NCBI GenBank assembly: GCA_029876055.1
Contig: CM056879.1
Span: 1,736,001-1,800,000 of the forward strand
Length of the DNA: 64,000 nt
Reading direction: 5' to 3'
Origin: Madurella fahalii
Lineage: Eukaryota; Ascomycota; Sordariomycetes; Sordariales
Within the stretch, counting starts at the first letter, position 1; each line of letters begins with the position of its first letter. The notes under the pieces are model-generated. The model did not search any database, was not told where the DNA came from, and saw only the letters and a program-made list of their open reading frames with translations. Below are positions 42,643 through 53,553 of this stretch, piece by piece. A program made the translations under genes and the position numbers.

Positions 42643-45215
42643 CTAATACGCCTCCTTGACAATATCGTCCTTGCCCAACTTATACCGGCCACTTGCCGGC
42701 GTGCCGATGCGCCCAGAGCCCCTACGTGCAGCGATGCCGAAATCGCCAGCGATGCTCTCCCTCGTCGGCCGCTTCAGACGGGTGTGGTTCACCATGTTAA
42801 CCTCATGAGGCAGAGCGACAATGACGTTCTTGTCCGTGCCAAACTTGAAGTCATCGGCCTTGACGTCGTCGGTGTAGCGCTTGATCAGGTACGGCGCTTT
42901 CCGTCCGTTCAGAACCTTCTTAAGGCTCCACTCGATGATGTACGGACCCGTCGCAGTGATGATGCTGGTTTCTTCGGCGCCCTCTCCGGTGTTAAACTTG
43001 GCGGGCGTGAAGCTCACCCCCTTGCCCGTCTCGTAAGCGAACTGCGCGACGTGCTCGGGCGTGAGGGCAAGGCGGCGGGGCTGCGGCTTGGCATCGGCGG
43101 CGAAGGGCTTCTCAAAGCCAAGCTTGCCTTCGTTCTTGCCGGACTTTTGCAACGCATCGACGAGGAGGAGATACGTTCGGCAAGTCGCAAGGACCCAGCG
43201 GCCGTCAGCGGAAACGTCGAGGCCGATGATGGGCTCACCCAAGGCAGGGATGTGAGTTTTGGCATTGATACCAAGGCGATCGAAAAGCCGAACGTCACCC
43301 TTGTTGGAGGCTACCGCGATGTAGCCCTTCTCGGTTGTCGCGATGGCAGAGAAGTCGTTCTTGCTGACGTACTGCTTGAGCTGTGCATCGACGAGCTTGT
43401 TGCCGGACAAACGGGGATCCACGCGGTAGAGGGCGTTGCGGCTGATGCCCAGGAAGGTCGGCTCGTGGGTCATCTGAGCAAACTTGTTCTCTGGCGCGAA
43501 CGTCACCACGGGGATGTCCTCGTGGACCTTCCACTCGTCAACAACCTTGCCATACTCAAGATCCATGCGGTACAGCTTATTCGGATCTGAGTCCTTCTGC
43601 AAGATGAGGTTACGGTCCTCGTTGTGGAGCATGACCTTCTTTGGCGAGAACAGCTCGCCGTCTGGCGTCTCAACCTTGGAAATGTTGGTGCTGAACTCGA
43701 GGTTATTGTTGGGGGTGTGCTTAAAGACGCCAATCTTCGAGCCACGGACGACAAACGACCGGTCGTGTTTGTAACCCACAGCGATCTGCTTGTTGACATC
43801 ACCGTCTTTGGGCTTGTACTCCACATCGTCCTCGTCCTCATCGCTATCGTAATGCTCGCTTCGCGCCCGGTCATCGTCTTCCTCCTCGTCTTCAACGTGC
43901 TCGTCCTCCTCCTCCTCTTCTTGAGGCTGCTCCGTATCCTCCATGGTCAAGTCATTGAAGGCATCCGCAACATAATCACGCTCCTTGTCCTTGATCTTGG
44001 ACCACTTCATCTCATTGAGCTGTTCCCAGAGGGCCTGGAGGAGGCCTTCTTGAAAGCGCTCTAGAGTAGCTTGGTCCTTGAACCGGAGAAGCCACGAGTA
44101 GGCAGAGCCATCGTCGGAGAACTGGTTGAAAATGAAGGAGAGGAACTCGAAGTTGAAGACGGGATTGATGTCTGCGACGACTGGAATGCCCAGCCAGTCG
44201 CGGTCAGAACTGCCAACCTGCAGCCAATAATTCCATTCGCCAATTTCGGTCACCGTGGCCGTGACGGCAACATCTTGGAGAACGAATGCACCTGAAGGGA
44301 AGTCGAAGAAGTGGAGCTCGGCAACCTCTGCTGCCAGGATCTCGCGTGCCTCCGGATGGGCAGACACAGCTGGAGGTTTCATATCACGCTCTTTGCCCTT
44401 CTTTATGGGTGTGGTAACCGACTCGGCAACCTTCTCCCGCTTGACGCTGCTGTCAACGGCAGGCTTGCCTAGAACCATCGTGTCGGACGAATCGATCGCA
44501 CGCGTGACTGTCGGGCTGTGGATAGGGCTCGCTTGCGGAATGGGCTGCTCGTCAAACTCGAATTGGCGAAGATCGTCCTCCGACGCTGTGGTATGCGGTT
44601 TCCGATACTTGCGCTCGTACTGGCACTGTCGCGCGATGCGCTCGAACTGCTCGACCTGGGAAGGAGAGATGTTGGGGTCGCAGACAAACTCATACAAGTC
44701 TCCCGCGTCTCCGCTCAAGTCCCGCCAGGCGAGAACTCTCTCGCTTCCGTCGCGATTCTCAACTCGGAAGTGGAGGGCTTCGTCGAGCAAAAAGGTCCTC
44801 TCGTCACGCTCGCCAGCAAGAATATCCGCGTCAGCCTCGGCGTCTTCACCTTCCTCCTCGGCAAGCAGTTCGGCCTCTCCTTCCTCGTAGACACGCTGCA
44901 CAACGAGTTGGTATTGGAAGTCCTGAGCCGTTCGTCGGATTCGGGCCGACGAATCTTTGAAGATGAGCTCCGAGTAGCCTTTGGGCGAAAGCGGTCGAAC
45001 GAGGTACAATTGGCCCTGAGGCAGCTCAATCATAGACTCCTGGTTGCTGGACCCGAAGAGGAGCTTCCCGACTGCGAAACGGTCAGTGAGTGTGTTTTGA
45101 AGAAGGCTGGGCGGGCGTTGTCCCGGCAAAACGAGCGACGAGGCGCCAGGGATCGCCAGTGATGGAGGGGTCTCGGAGCCAGGCGGGGCGGCTTACCATT
45201 TCTGAGCACGAACAT
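42643..45215 (-). CDS. VID27: VID27, vacuolar import and degradation family protein
   Basis: A 19-nt first exon (45197-45215, MFVLRN plus one base) is followed by a 125-nt intron and a long second exon (42643-45071), giving 815 residues. The splice recreates the family start MFVLRNVGKLLFG and continues into GQLYLVRPLSPKGYSELIFKD, a diagnostic VID27 block. The N-terminal half is PH-like. An acidic linker follows (EEEEEDEHVEDEEEDDD and SDEDEDD, about residues 375-405), then the C-terminal VID27 beta-propeller (FVVRGSKIGVFKHTPNNNLEF; GLDVSADGRWVLATCRTYLLLVD), ending near EHVAQFAYETGKGVSFTPAKFN. Yeast Vid27 is a cytoplasmic protein linked to vacuolar degradation of gluconeogenic enzymes, with poorly understood function. 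The 323-codon antisense frame (42619-43590) is a shadow. The model is complete. Confidence 0.95.
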
Positions 45216-45680
45216 GATGCCGAGCTGTTGCGGGAACGAAGATACTAACCGCAGGAAGACGCAGTCGCGACCGCGGAAACAGAGAGCTTCGGAAGGGGAT
45301 GGTAAGAGAAGGAGAACGGGAGAATGTCAACTTCCTCTCGGCAATGATATGACTGTCCCGTGCGGCCTATCTGAAGGCCCCGGCAGCAGGCAGGATCTTG
45401 GCTTTGTGCGAGGGACAGTGGAGCTGCGTCATAACAATCAGACCCAAAATTCCTTGGAGAATGGAGGGGAACCAGTTCTGTGGCGGTGCGGAGAGCCAAT
45501 CGCCACACGCGATTCCACCGGGGTACGACGCCACACAGGCAGCTGCTGACTCACAAAGCGTGTTTTCGCGACAATGCAACCCGCTGGAGGTTCAGTCACA
45601 TGGCTTTGAAGAAAAAGGGAGGGGAAAAAAGGGAAAATTTTTTTTTTTTTTGAACACGGAAGAGAGGAGACAAAGCAACT
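45216..45680. other. Intergenic between two minus-strand genes
   Basis: Promoter of VID27 and 3' flank of the prenylcysteine oxidase gene. A T-rich run (about 45640-45651) lies near the 3' end of the oxidase gene. No gene seen. Confidence 0.5.
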
Positions 45681-47655
45681 TTACAAGTCCCTCATTGCGT
45701 CTGGAGCATCATTATTTCCCGTCGGCTGACTCTTTTGTTTGTCATCCGTCGGGAGGCCATCGATACGCGTAGATCCCTTATCCGTGGAAGTCATGCCCAA
45801 GATGTCGTCGATCAGAAGCCGTGCGACATTCTTTCCCATTAATGCATTCGTCTCCATGGTCGAGATGAAGCTCTCCATGCCCGACGTGTAGTAAAGCCCG
45901 GGCCCGATGACAGGATCTTGGAAGGTCACGCGCGGAAGCGCCTTCGGGTACGAGTGGAAAACATGAGGATGGTACCATGTAATCGGACTGACGCATTCCG
46001 ATCCGTACCCTCCGCCGACGAAATCGCCCGGGACTTTGACCCCAAACAAGCGGCTACAAAAAGTCAACTGAACGGCCCAAGCATGGAAGGAAAGATACAC
46101 TGACGCACCTTAGAAACTCGGGTGTAACCTTCCGAGGAGAGAAGATCTTGTATATGTACTCATGCTTGCCGTTCTTTGGGTTGACCGCTTTCCGGAGAAT
46201 GCTTATGCTGAAGAAGCCAGCTTTACCGGCTTCCTGGTCGCCCTTAATTGCGTTGTCGCTCTTGGGAAGGGTGGTGAGGACGGTACTGGGTACATCCTTC
46301 CACTTGGTTAAGCCAAAGAAGGAAGGGTCATATCGGTATGGGGTTGAGAAGATGGTGACGTGTAGCTGCACGTAAGGGATCTCATCGATAGGATCCTGCA
46401 TGACGTTCTCTGCAGCTTCAATGCCGCTGAATTGCCAGGGGTTGGCGACGACCACATCGTCAAATGCGACTGGATATACCACGCCTCCTTCTTGCTCAGA
46501 CTCAGGGGAGTTTGTTCGAATAATGTACTGCGGGCGTGTGGCACTGCCATGTTTTCGCTCGGAGCGATCGAGTGCAACTACCGACGTATTCAAGGACACG
46601 ATGGCCCCCGATTTCTCAACCATCTTGTGGAAGATTTGCCAGTTGCCGCCTTGGACAGCCATTGCACCCTCGGGAGCCATCGAGACCTAGCAACTTTTAG
46701 CCATGGCCCATGGCTTATCATGATACGGCGGGGCTGCCAACCTACCATCGTGTCGAGCCCGTGAATGTGCCCCAGATTGGAGGCATAATTCACCCGTGTA
46801 CTGGCTTGCACGATATCATGCGCGTAGAGACCATCGATCTGGTACTTTATGTTAGTGCCGAGTACAAGTCCACAACGGGGGAGACACACGTTATTTGACT
46901 GTAAGAGTTGCTGGCCAGTAACACCGGTAATCTCGACTAGACCCAGGTCCTGGGCCCGTTCGGTAAGCGACCGGAAGGGAAAGAACGGCTCCTCATACAT
47001 GCGAAGGAACTTGTCAATGGTGGTTTGCATCAGCTTTTGCGTTCTGCGTGGCGCCATGACCCCATATTTCCAGATGACTTTAATGGCGTTCCACCAGAAC
47101 GAGGCTCGCTCATTGATGGTGAAGACGAACTTATCGCCATCCCAGATGCCCAATACAGCCTCTGCATCTTCATCGGGAATCTTTTTGGATAAGCCAAAGT
47201 CATGGAGTGCACGATAAAGGATATGGTTCTTTTGGATGAAGATGCTCGCTCCCAACTCGACCCGCTGTGACGGATCGCCGTACGGGTTGATGGTGAGACT
47301 TCGACCCCCGATACGGTCCGTCTTCTCGAAGAGTGTGATGTTCACATAGATTCCGGCCCTTCTGGCGTAGTCTTGCAGGTGATAGGCAGCGGAAGAGCCC
47401 GCGGCCCCGGCCCCTTTGTCTTGCGTTAGTCGGCATGATCCCCGAGTCAGAGAACAGATGGGCGCTCAAAGAAGTTCCAATGCCGTCATATAATCCGGAA
47501 AGAATAATAACTCAAGCATAACGAATTTGAATTGAACAGTCAGGGAACAAACCGATAATAGCAACCTGGCGGACGGTCGTGTCGGGCTGTGCGGCTGCTG
47601 AGCAGAGACTCAGAAACGCCACCGCAGCGGACACCAGTTGCAGGCTGGGCCTCAT
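45681..47655 (-). CDS. Prenylcysteine oxidase/lyase, FAD-dependent
   Basis: Five minus-strand exons (47553-47655, 46890-47413, 46746-46844, 46109-46686, 45681-46053) give 558 residues. A cleavable signal peptide (about 1-22, MRPSLQLVSAAVAFLSLCSA) leads into the FAD Rossmann motif VAIIGAGAAGSSAAYHL (GxGxxG), split by intron 1. Next come ITLFEKTDRIGGRS, VELGASIF and the family block ASTRVNYASNLGHIHGL with VSMAPEGAMAVQGGNWQIF. The C-terminal part carries SFFGLTKWKDVPSTVL and YTSGMESFISTMETNALMGKNVARL, typical of PCYOX1/prenylcysteine lyase. The enzyme oxidises the thioether of farnesyl- or geranylgeranyl-cysteine to cysteine and a prenyl aldehyde, making H2O2, in the vacuole/endomembrane lumen. 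The second intron (46845-46889) is 45 nt, a multiple of three without a stop, so retained-intron transcripts would stay in frame. Confidence 0.92.
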
Positions 47656-48125
47656 GATATGGCGTCTCGGCGAGACCTAGACAAACAAATATTACGATGA
47701 ACCGGAAACGTAGCTCCTGAAGATATCAGAAAACTGCCGCTGCCCCAAAATTTATTAAGTGAGGACCGTCCCAGGCTGACGAGACTTGCAGGCAGCTCTT
47801 CATCAGCTGTCGCTGTCAGATCGGCAAGGGTTGATAGTGCGATACAATCTGTTACGCTGGCCAAAGGAGACAAATACGGTACTGTACTAAAACTCCTTTC
47901 CAAGATTGCAAGGGTACTGTACAACAGTGGGCTCACGGACACTGGCCCGAGCTTCTAGTGGGACACCCCTGTCCGCTGCCTGTCCCCCCTCCTCCCAAAC
48001 CGCCGCCTGGAGAGAAAACTACGAAAAAAAAGTTCCAGATCGGCGACAGCTCCAGCGAAGCGCACCTCCACCTATCTCGTCCCCGACAAACCGCGAGAGT
48101 CGTTGTACTTCGTTAGGTTTCGGCT
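47656..48125. promoter_or_regulatory. Divergent promoter region (prenylcysteine oxidase / CCT6)
   Basis: A 470-bp head-to-head spacer serving both genes. No clear TATA box. No additional gene seen. Confidence 0.4.
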
Positions 48126-50029
48126 ATGTCTGCTGCACAGCTTCTTAACCCGAAAGCCGAGTCGAGGGTACGCCGAATCCAGCCCATGTTCGCACGACCG
48201 GGATACTGACTGGTCTGTTTACAGAGGCGTGGGGAGGCTCTTCGGGTCAACATCAGCGCCGGCGAAGGTCTCCAAGATGTCCTCAAGTCGAATCTAGGCC
48301 CTCTGGGCACGGTAAAGATGTACGCAAAAATTTTTGTGACCTTGGGATTCCCCGGCTAACCTAGAATGCAGGCTTGTTGACGGCGCCGGTCAGGTACGAA
48401 CCACTCGAGCGGGGAACGACTGCTGGTTACTGACAACGGCGGACAGATCAAACTGACAAAGGATGGAAATGTCCTTCTCCGGGAAATGCAAATACAAAAC
48501 CCAACCGCTGTGATGATCGCGCGGGCCGCGACCGCTCAGGACGACATTTGCGGTGATGGTACAACGTCAGTGGTGCTGCTTGTGGGTGAGCTGCTGAAGC
48601 AGGCGGATCGTTATATCCAAGAAGGTCTGCACCCGCGCATCATCACAGACGGTTTTGAGATTGCCAAGAACGAAGCGCTGAAGGTTCGTTCCCGTCGACG
48701 TCCAGACTAGGTAAAGCCCTTCTGACAGTTGCAGTTCCTCGACGAGTTCAAGCTTCCCCGCGAAGTCGACCGCGAGCTCTTGCTCTCCGTCGCCCGAACC
48801 TCCCTTGCCACGAAGCTTAGCGCAAGCCTGGCTCAGACCCTGACGCCCAATATCGTCGATGCCGTCCTTGCCATCTACCAGGCCCCTGCAAAGCCCGACC
48901 TGCACATGGTTGAAATCATGAAGATGCAACACCGCACTGCCTCCGACACCCAACTTATCCGTGGTCTTGCCCTGGACCACGGCGCAAGGCACCCCGATAT
49001 GCCAAAGCGTGTCGAAAATGCTTACATCTTGACGCTGAATGTCAGTCTCGAATACGAAAAGACCGAAATCAACTCGAGCTTTTTCTACTCGAGTGCGGAG
49101 CAGCGGGAGAAGCTGGTCGAGAGCGAGCGCCGATTTGTGGACGCCAAGCTCAAGAAGATCGTCGAGCTTAAGAAGCAGGTCTGCGGCAATGACGGCAAGA
49201 AGAACTTTGTCATTATCAACCAGAAGGGTATCGACCCTCTGTCCCTGGATGTCCTGGCTAAGAATGGTATTCTGGCACTGAGGAGAGCCAAGAGGAGGAA
49301 CATGGAGAGATTACAGCTAATCTGCGGCGGTATTGCGCAGAACAGCGTCGACGACCTCAGCCCTGATGTTCTGGGCTGGGCTGGTCTCGTCTACGAGCAG
49401 CAACTTGGTGAGGAGAAGTACACGTTCATCGAGGACGTGAAGGAGCCGAAGTCGGTCACCTTGCTCATCAAGGGCCCCAACCAGCACACTATCACCCAAG
49501 TTACCGATGCGGTCCGGGATGGCCTGCGCAGCGTCTACAACATGATTGTCGACAAGAGCGTGGTCCCCGGCGCCGGCGCCTTCCAGGTTGCTTGCGCCGC
49601 GCACCTGAAGAGTGATGCCTTCGCCAAGACGGTGAAGGGCAAGGTCAAGTGGGGTGTCGAGGCCTTTGCGGATGCTCTCCTGGTCATTCCTAAGACGCTG
49701 GCGGCGAATGCTGGTCTCGATATCCAAGATGCCCGTAAGTGTGATACCCAATCGATGCTCCTGTCCCACGCGCTAACATCCTCCCCACAGTTGCTGGTCT
49801 CCAGGGTGAGCACGCCGATGGCAATGTGGTGGGTCTCGACTTGACAACGGGCCAGCCAATGGACCCGACACTGGAAGGTGTATACGACTCCTTCCGGGTG
49901 CTGAGGAATTGTATCGCTTCTAGCTCCGGTATCGCGTCAAATCTCCTGCTCTGCGATGAGCTGTTGAAGGCAAGACAGATGGGCCGGTCAGGCGGCCCTG
50001 GACCGGGCATGGATGGCCCAGAGGAGTAA
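48126..50029 (+). CDS. CCT6: T-complex protein 1 subunit zeta (TRiC/CCT6)
   Basis: Six exons (48126-48167, 48225-48319, 48372-48393, 48447-48683, 48735-49734, 49791-50029) join in phase into 544 residues, the normal length for CCT zeta. The start MSAAQLLNPKAESRRRGEALRVN and the group II chaperonin signatures are present: LGPLGTVKMLVDGAGQ, LTKDGNVLLREM, CGDGTTSVVLLVGELL (ATP-binding GDGTT), the apical-domain region, and VVPGAGAFQVACAAHL. The subunit forms part of the cytosolic eight-member ring that folds actin, tubulin and WD40 proteins. The C-terminal tail ends in Gly/Pro-rich GGPGPGMDGPEE, typical of zeta. The high intron number near the 5' end is usual for this gene in ascomycetes. Housekeeping; complete. 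Confidence 0.97.
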
Positions 50030-50382
50030 AGGGTATTCCATCTACGGCTGTAAGATATCTACTTAGACATGCATACATGGCAAGAGATGTGAATACATCT
50101 GCGAGGCAGCCGTAGCCGGAAAGCCGTCCAAGCAAGCCCCTAATTCTCTACTGTGCTGCGGCCGAAATGGATGGCGGGGCAACAGAATTACCCCGCCAAA
50201 ATTTTCTTGAAACCACTGGAGACTGGAAAATCCCACCCCCCAACGTTGCGACACACGGTTAAGTCTAGGAAATTCTGCGAGTACTAGCATCAAAGTACTT
50301 TAATCCTTCAGCTTTAATTGTAAACCTTGAAAGATTGGGCTGTCAACAGCAGGAACACACGCCCCGCAGGTGCTGGTTGAAA
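50030..50382. other. Tandem-gene spacer
   Basis: 3' flank of CCT6 and promoter of the TSR4-like gene, both on the plus strand. No gene seen. Confidence 0.5.
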
Positions 50383-51807
50383 ATGGCACCATACGATAGC
50401 GACTCTTCGGGTGCCGAAGACGACGATTTCACAGAGACCAATGTGTTACTTGGCTATGCCTCCGCCGATGCAAACGGCGAGGAAATCAGTCGTCTTGGAG
50501 GCCGTCCCGTAAGCCTCTCCAGCGTCTGCTCCACACTGCTGATCGCTTGGTTCTAACTCTGGTTTCAGGACTGGTTAGATGGGAGCAAACCACCCTCAGC
50601 CGCCCTCGCGAGATGTAAGGTGTGCAACGACCTCATGGTTCTCCTGATGCAACTCAACTGCGAGCTACCGGACAGATTCCCCGGCCACGAACGACGATTA
50701 TACGTTCTCACATGCAAAAGGAAGGCCTGCCGCAGGAAGGACGGAAGCGTACGCGCCATAAGGGGCATCCGAGTCTCAGCTGATAGGCAGCATGCCGCGG
50801 TTAGCAACGACACCAAAGAGAACAGGAAAGAGAAAGAGATCGCTGCGCCAAAGGCTGCCTCTCAAGGTCTGGGCGAGGCACTCTTCGGCGTCAAGCCCGC
50901 GACGACGGGAGCTGGAACAGCTCCCCGCGCCAACCCTTTCGCTACCTCCTCCTCCTCTCCCGCCGCAACGAACCCCTTCGCGCCCAAGCAATCACCTTCT
51001 CCTGCGCCAACAAATCCATTCAGCCAACGGGCCGCTACCCCGGAAAAAGAGGCCACCAAACCCGATCCGGGGCCTACTATTACCGCAAAGGACCTCCCCA
51101 AAACCTTCGCCGACGCGCTCAACCTGAACAACACCCGCTCCGAAGTCACCCACGGCCCGCCTCCCCCTCCCGAACCATGGCCGGAAGAGTCCGCGCAACC
51201 AGCTCCTTACCCCGTCCGCTGGCTCGCCGACGCAGAGTACGAGACGCTGGACCCGACGCCGCCGCCCGTGGCCAGCACAGGCGCCACGAGCTTCTCCGCC
51301 GGGGCCATGGACCTTAACTCGGGCGAGGGCGGCGCTTCCGGTTCCGGTTCCGGTTCCGGTTCCGGCGGGGGCAAGGAGGACAAGGACGTGTTCGAGAGCA
51401 GCATGGACTCGACGTTCCACAAGTTCGCGGACCGCGTGGGCCAGAACCCGGACCAGTGCATCCGGTACGAGTTTGCCGGCCAGCCGCTGCTCTACTCGAA
51501 GGCGGACGCGGTGGGGAAGATGTTGCACGGTACCGCCGGCGGGGGTGAGAAGGTGGTGGTGGGTGGGAAGGGGATGCCGCGGTGCGGGAACTGTGGTGCC
51601 GGGAGAGTGTTTGAGGTGCAGTTGACACCGCACGCGATCGAGGAATTGGAGATTGACGAGGACGGGCTGGACGGCATGGACTGGGGAACCATCATCGTGG
51701 GCGTGTGTGAGAGGGATTGTCAGGAGAGGGGGGTCAAGATTGGGGAGGCGGGATATGTAGAGGAGTGGGCTGGGGTGCAGTGGGAGGAGTTGACTATGAA
51801 GAGGTAG
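50383..51807 (+). CDS. TSR4: TSR4/PDCD2-family ribosome biogenesis factor
   Basis: Exons 50383-50508 and 50569-51807, joined by a 60-nt intron, encode 454 residues. The N-terminus shows VLLGYASADANGEEISRLGGRPDWLDG and then a zinc-finger-like CKVCNDLMVLLMQLNCEL with CKRKAC, the classic PDCD2/Tsr4 start. A Pro/Ala/Ser linker (about 105-190) carries four NPF words. After this are WLADAEYETLD, an 8-residue Ser-Gly repeat run encoded by GGTTCC repeats (51343-51366), and the PDCD2_C domain: DKVFHKFADRVG-like helix, QCIRYEFAGQPLLYS, then PRCGNCGAGRVFEVQL and MDWGTIIVGVCERDC. Yeast Tsr4 is a cotranslational chaperone of Rps2/uS5 needed for 40S subunit maturation and 20S pre-rRNA processing. Confidence 0.93.
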
Positions 51808-52123
51808 GCTGTAAGGTCGAGAGATGAGAAGCCAGGAGATGTGAGAGTCATGTAACAAAGAACCAAGTCATGTCGTCGTGTTTGGCATCTCCTCGCGAGC
51901 AATGAGGCTATGATCTAAGCATAGAACCCGTGGTAATCTAGAAGACAGACACCCCTTCGCATCCCACCCGCAGCTTTGCGACCATGCCCGCCGTAACAAC
52001 CCGTAAACGCCAAAGCTTTTACCGCCAGATGCAAGTGAGAAACAGCCGCTGAAAAACAGGGCGGCCTACGTTTCCATCGTAAATAATTAAATAAACCATT
52101 CCCGGACGAGAAGTGCCGTCGCC
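51808..52123. other. Convergent 3' spacer
   Basis: 3' flanks of the TSR4-like gene and eIF3k. No gene seen. Confidence 0.5.
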
Positions 52124-53058
52124 TTATGCATTGTCCTCCCAGGCCCTCTTAATGACCCGGCTGAACATGTCTACCGTGACATCCTCCCTGATCTCTGTCT
52201 TCTTGGCCTCGTTCTCTGGGTTCTTGGGGATTTGTACGAGCCCGTTCTCACCAACCTTCCAGCCGCACGTCTCGACGACGAAGTTCTTGACCTCGTCCTC
52301 GCTGGACAGCCCTAGCCAGCCCTCAAGCACGCTTATCTGCACCTCGCGGTATGCCTGGCTGACCAGCTGCGCGATGCGCAGCCGGATCATCTCTTCGAAC
52401 CCGGCGATATCGGTCGTCAGGTCCGCATAGATGTCGTCACTATCAAGGGTTGCCCAGAAGCGCGAATATTGAGCGCCTTCCAACTGTGCGTCTAGTGCCC
52501 GCAGCTTGGCTACAGCTTCGGAGAGGTCCGAGGAAGAGTTGGGCCCAGGGTTAGAATGCGAGGGGGAGAGGAGGTGGAGGGCGAGGCTGAACTGGGCCGA
52601 GGGGAATTGTGTCATCGCCTTGACGAGGATGTTTGTGACGACCTCATCCTTGAGCCGGTCAGGGTTGAGCTGGTAGCTTTAGGCCATTGTGGTTAGCATA
52701 AGCTACTGTGCGGTCAAGGCGGAGTAAGGTAGAAAGGAAGACGTGTTCTCCAGTGTCAGATAGAGCTAATAAAAATGACCTCATTCGCGGTGGGTTGATT
52801 AGACCCAATCCGGTTCAGGCTAATAGGAAACGTTCACATAGTCATCATGAAGAGAAACATGAGAAGGCAGTTGGCGACACCGACGGGCACTTACAGCTTG
52901 AGCAGCGCCCGGTTGGCGTTGCAGTCGCAGAACTTCTCCTCACATTGTTGCTGCAGGTAAGTCTCGAGGACGTCGGCAGCCTGGGGGTTGTACCGCTCAA
53001 GGCCGTTGATTATGTTGCGGATCTGCTCTGGCCGCTCTTGGGGGTCTTCGCCGTTCAT
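52124..53058 (-). CDS. Eukaryotic translation initiation factor 3 subunit K
   Basis: Exons 52895-53058 and 52124-52676, with a 218-nt intron, encode 238 residues, the usual size for eIF3k. Recognisable family blocks: RPEQIRNIINGLERYNP, VLETYLQQQCEEKFCDCNANRALLKLYQLNP spanning the splice site, TNILVKAMTQFP, the PCI/SAC3-like core YSRFWATLDS ... IAGFEEMIRLRIAQLVSQAYREV, and LSSEDEVKNFVVETCGWKV. eIF3k is a non-core eIF3 subunit that contacts eIF3l and the 43S complex; it is absent in budding yeast but conserved in filamentous fungi. The intron is the longest in the window. Complete. Confidence 0.95.
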
Positions 53059-53553
53059 GGTGGGCGAACTTGGCGGGTTGGTTTCGCGGGGTTGCAAGAG
53101 GAAAATTCGTTGTGAGGGTTTTGGCGCAAGCCATCCCCAATCAAAACCGAAGCCGAGAAATGGTGGGGCAGTGATTTCCCGCTCATTTTTTGTGTGTGTG
53201 CTGAGCCAAAAGGGGCGTAGCGCGGTGGGATAATATTTCCTACGGCTTAGTCATGTGATGGCGTGGCAAGCTCGTGAGTTGTTGAACGCGCCACGAGGGT
53301 GGCTGTTAACGTCATTCAATTGCAGCCCAAGTGACTGCCAAAAGTCGCAAGACCAGTGGAACATGCCACTAATTATCAGCATGGATATACATCTTCGGTC
53401 ATGATTTCAGTTCCAGCGATGGGAATCTGGGCGAATGTCAATGATAGATCAAGGAATTTTGCGCGGCGAATGCACTCTTTCGTTTGTCGGGCTTGATCTG
53501 TCGTTACTTGATCGGTCGTTACTTGCATCCACTCCCTCGAGATCCACACAGCC
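53059..53553. promoter_or_regulatory. Divergent promoter (eIF3k / DNA ligase I) with MBF/E2F-like words
   Basis: A 495-bp head-to-head spacer. AACGCGCCA at about 53285 and TTTTGCGCGG at 53457-53466, the latter roughly 90 bases upstream of the ligase start, resemble MBF/E2F sites that drive G1/S expression of replication genes. This is motif matching only. Confidence 0.35.

Noticed and set aside
42619..43590. 323-codon plus-strand open frame
   Set aside because: It is exactly antisense to the VID27 coding exon, has no family signal and arises from GC-rich codon use.
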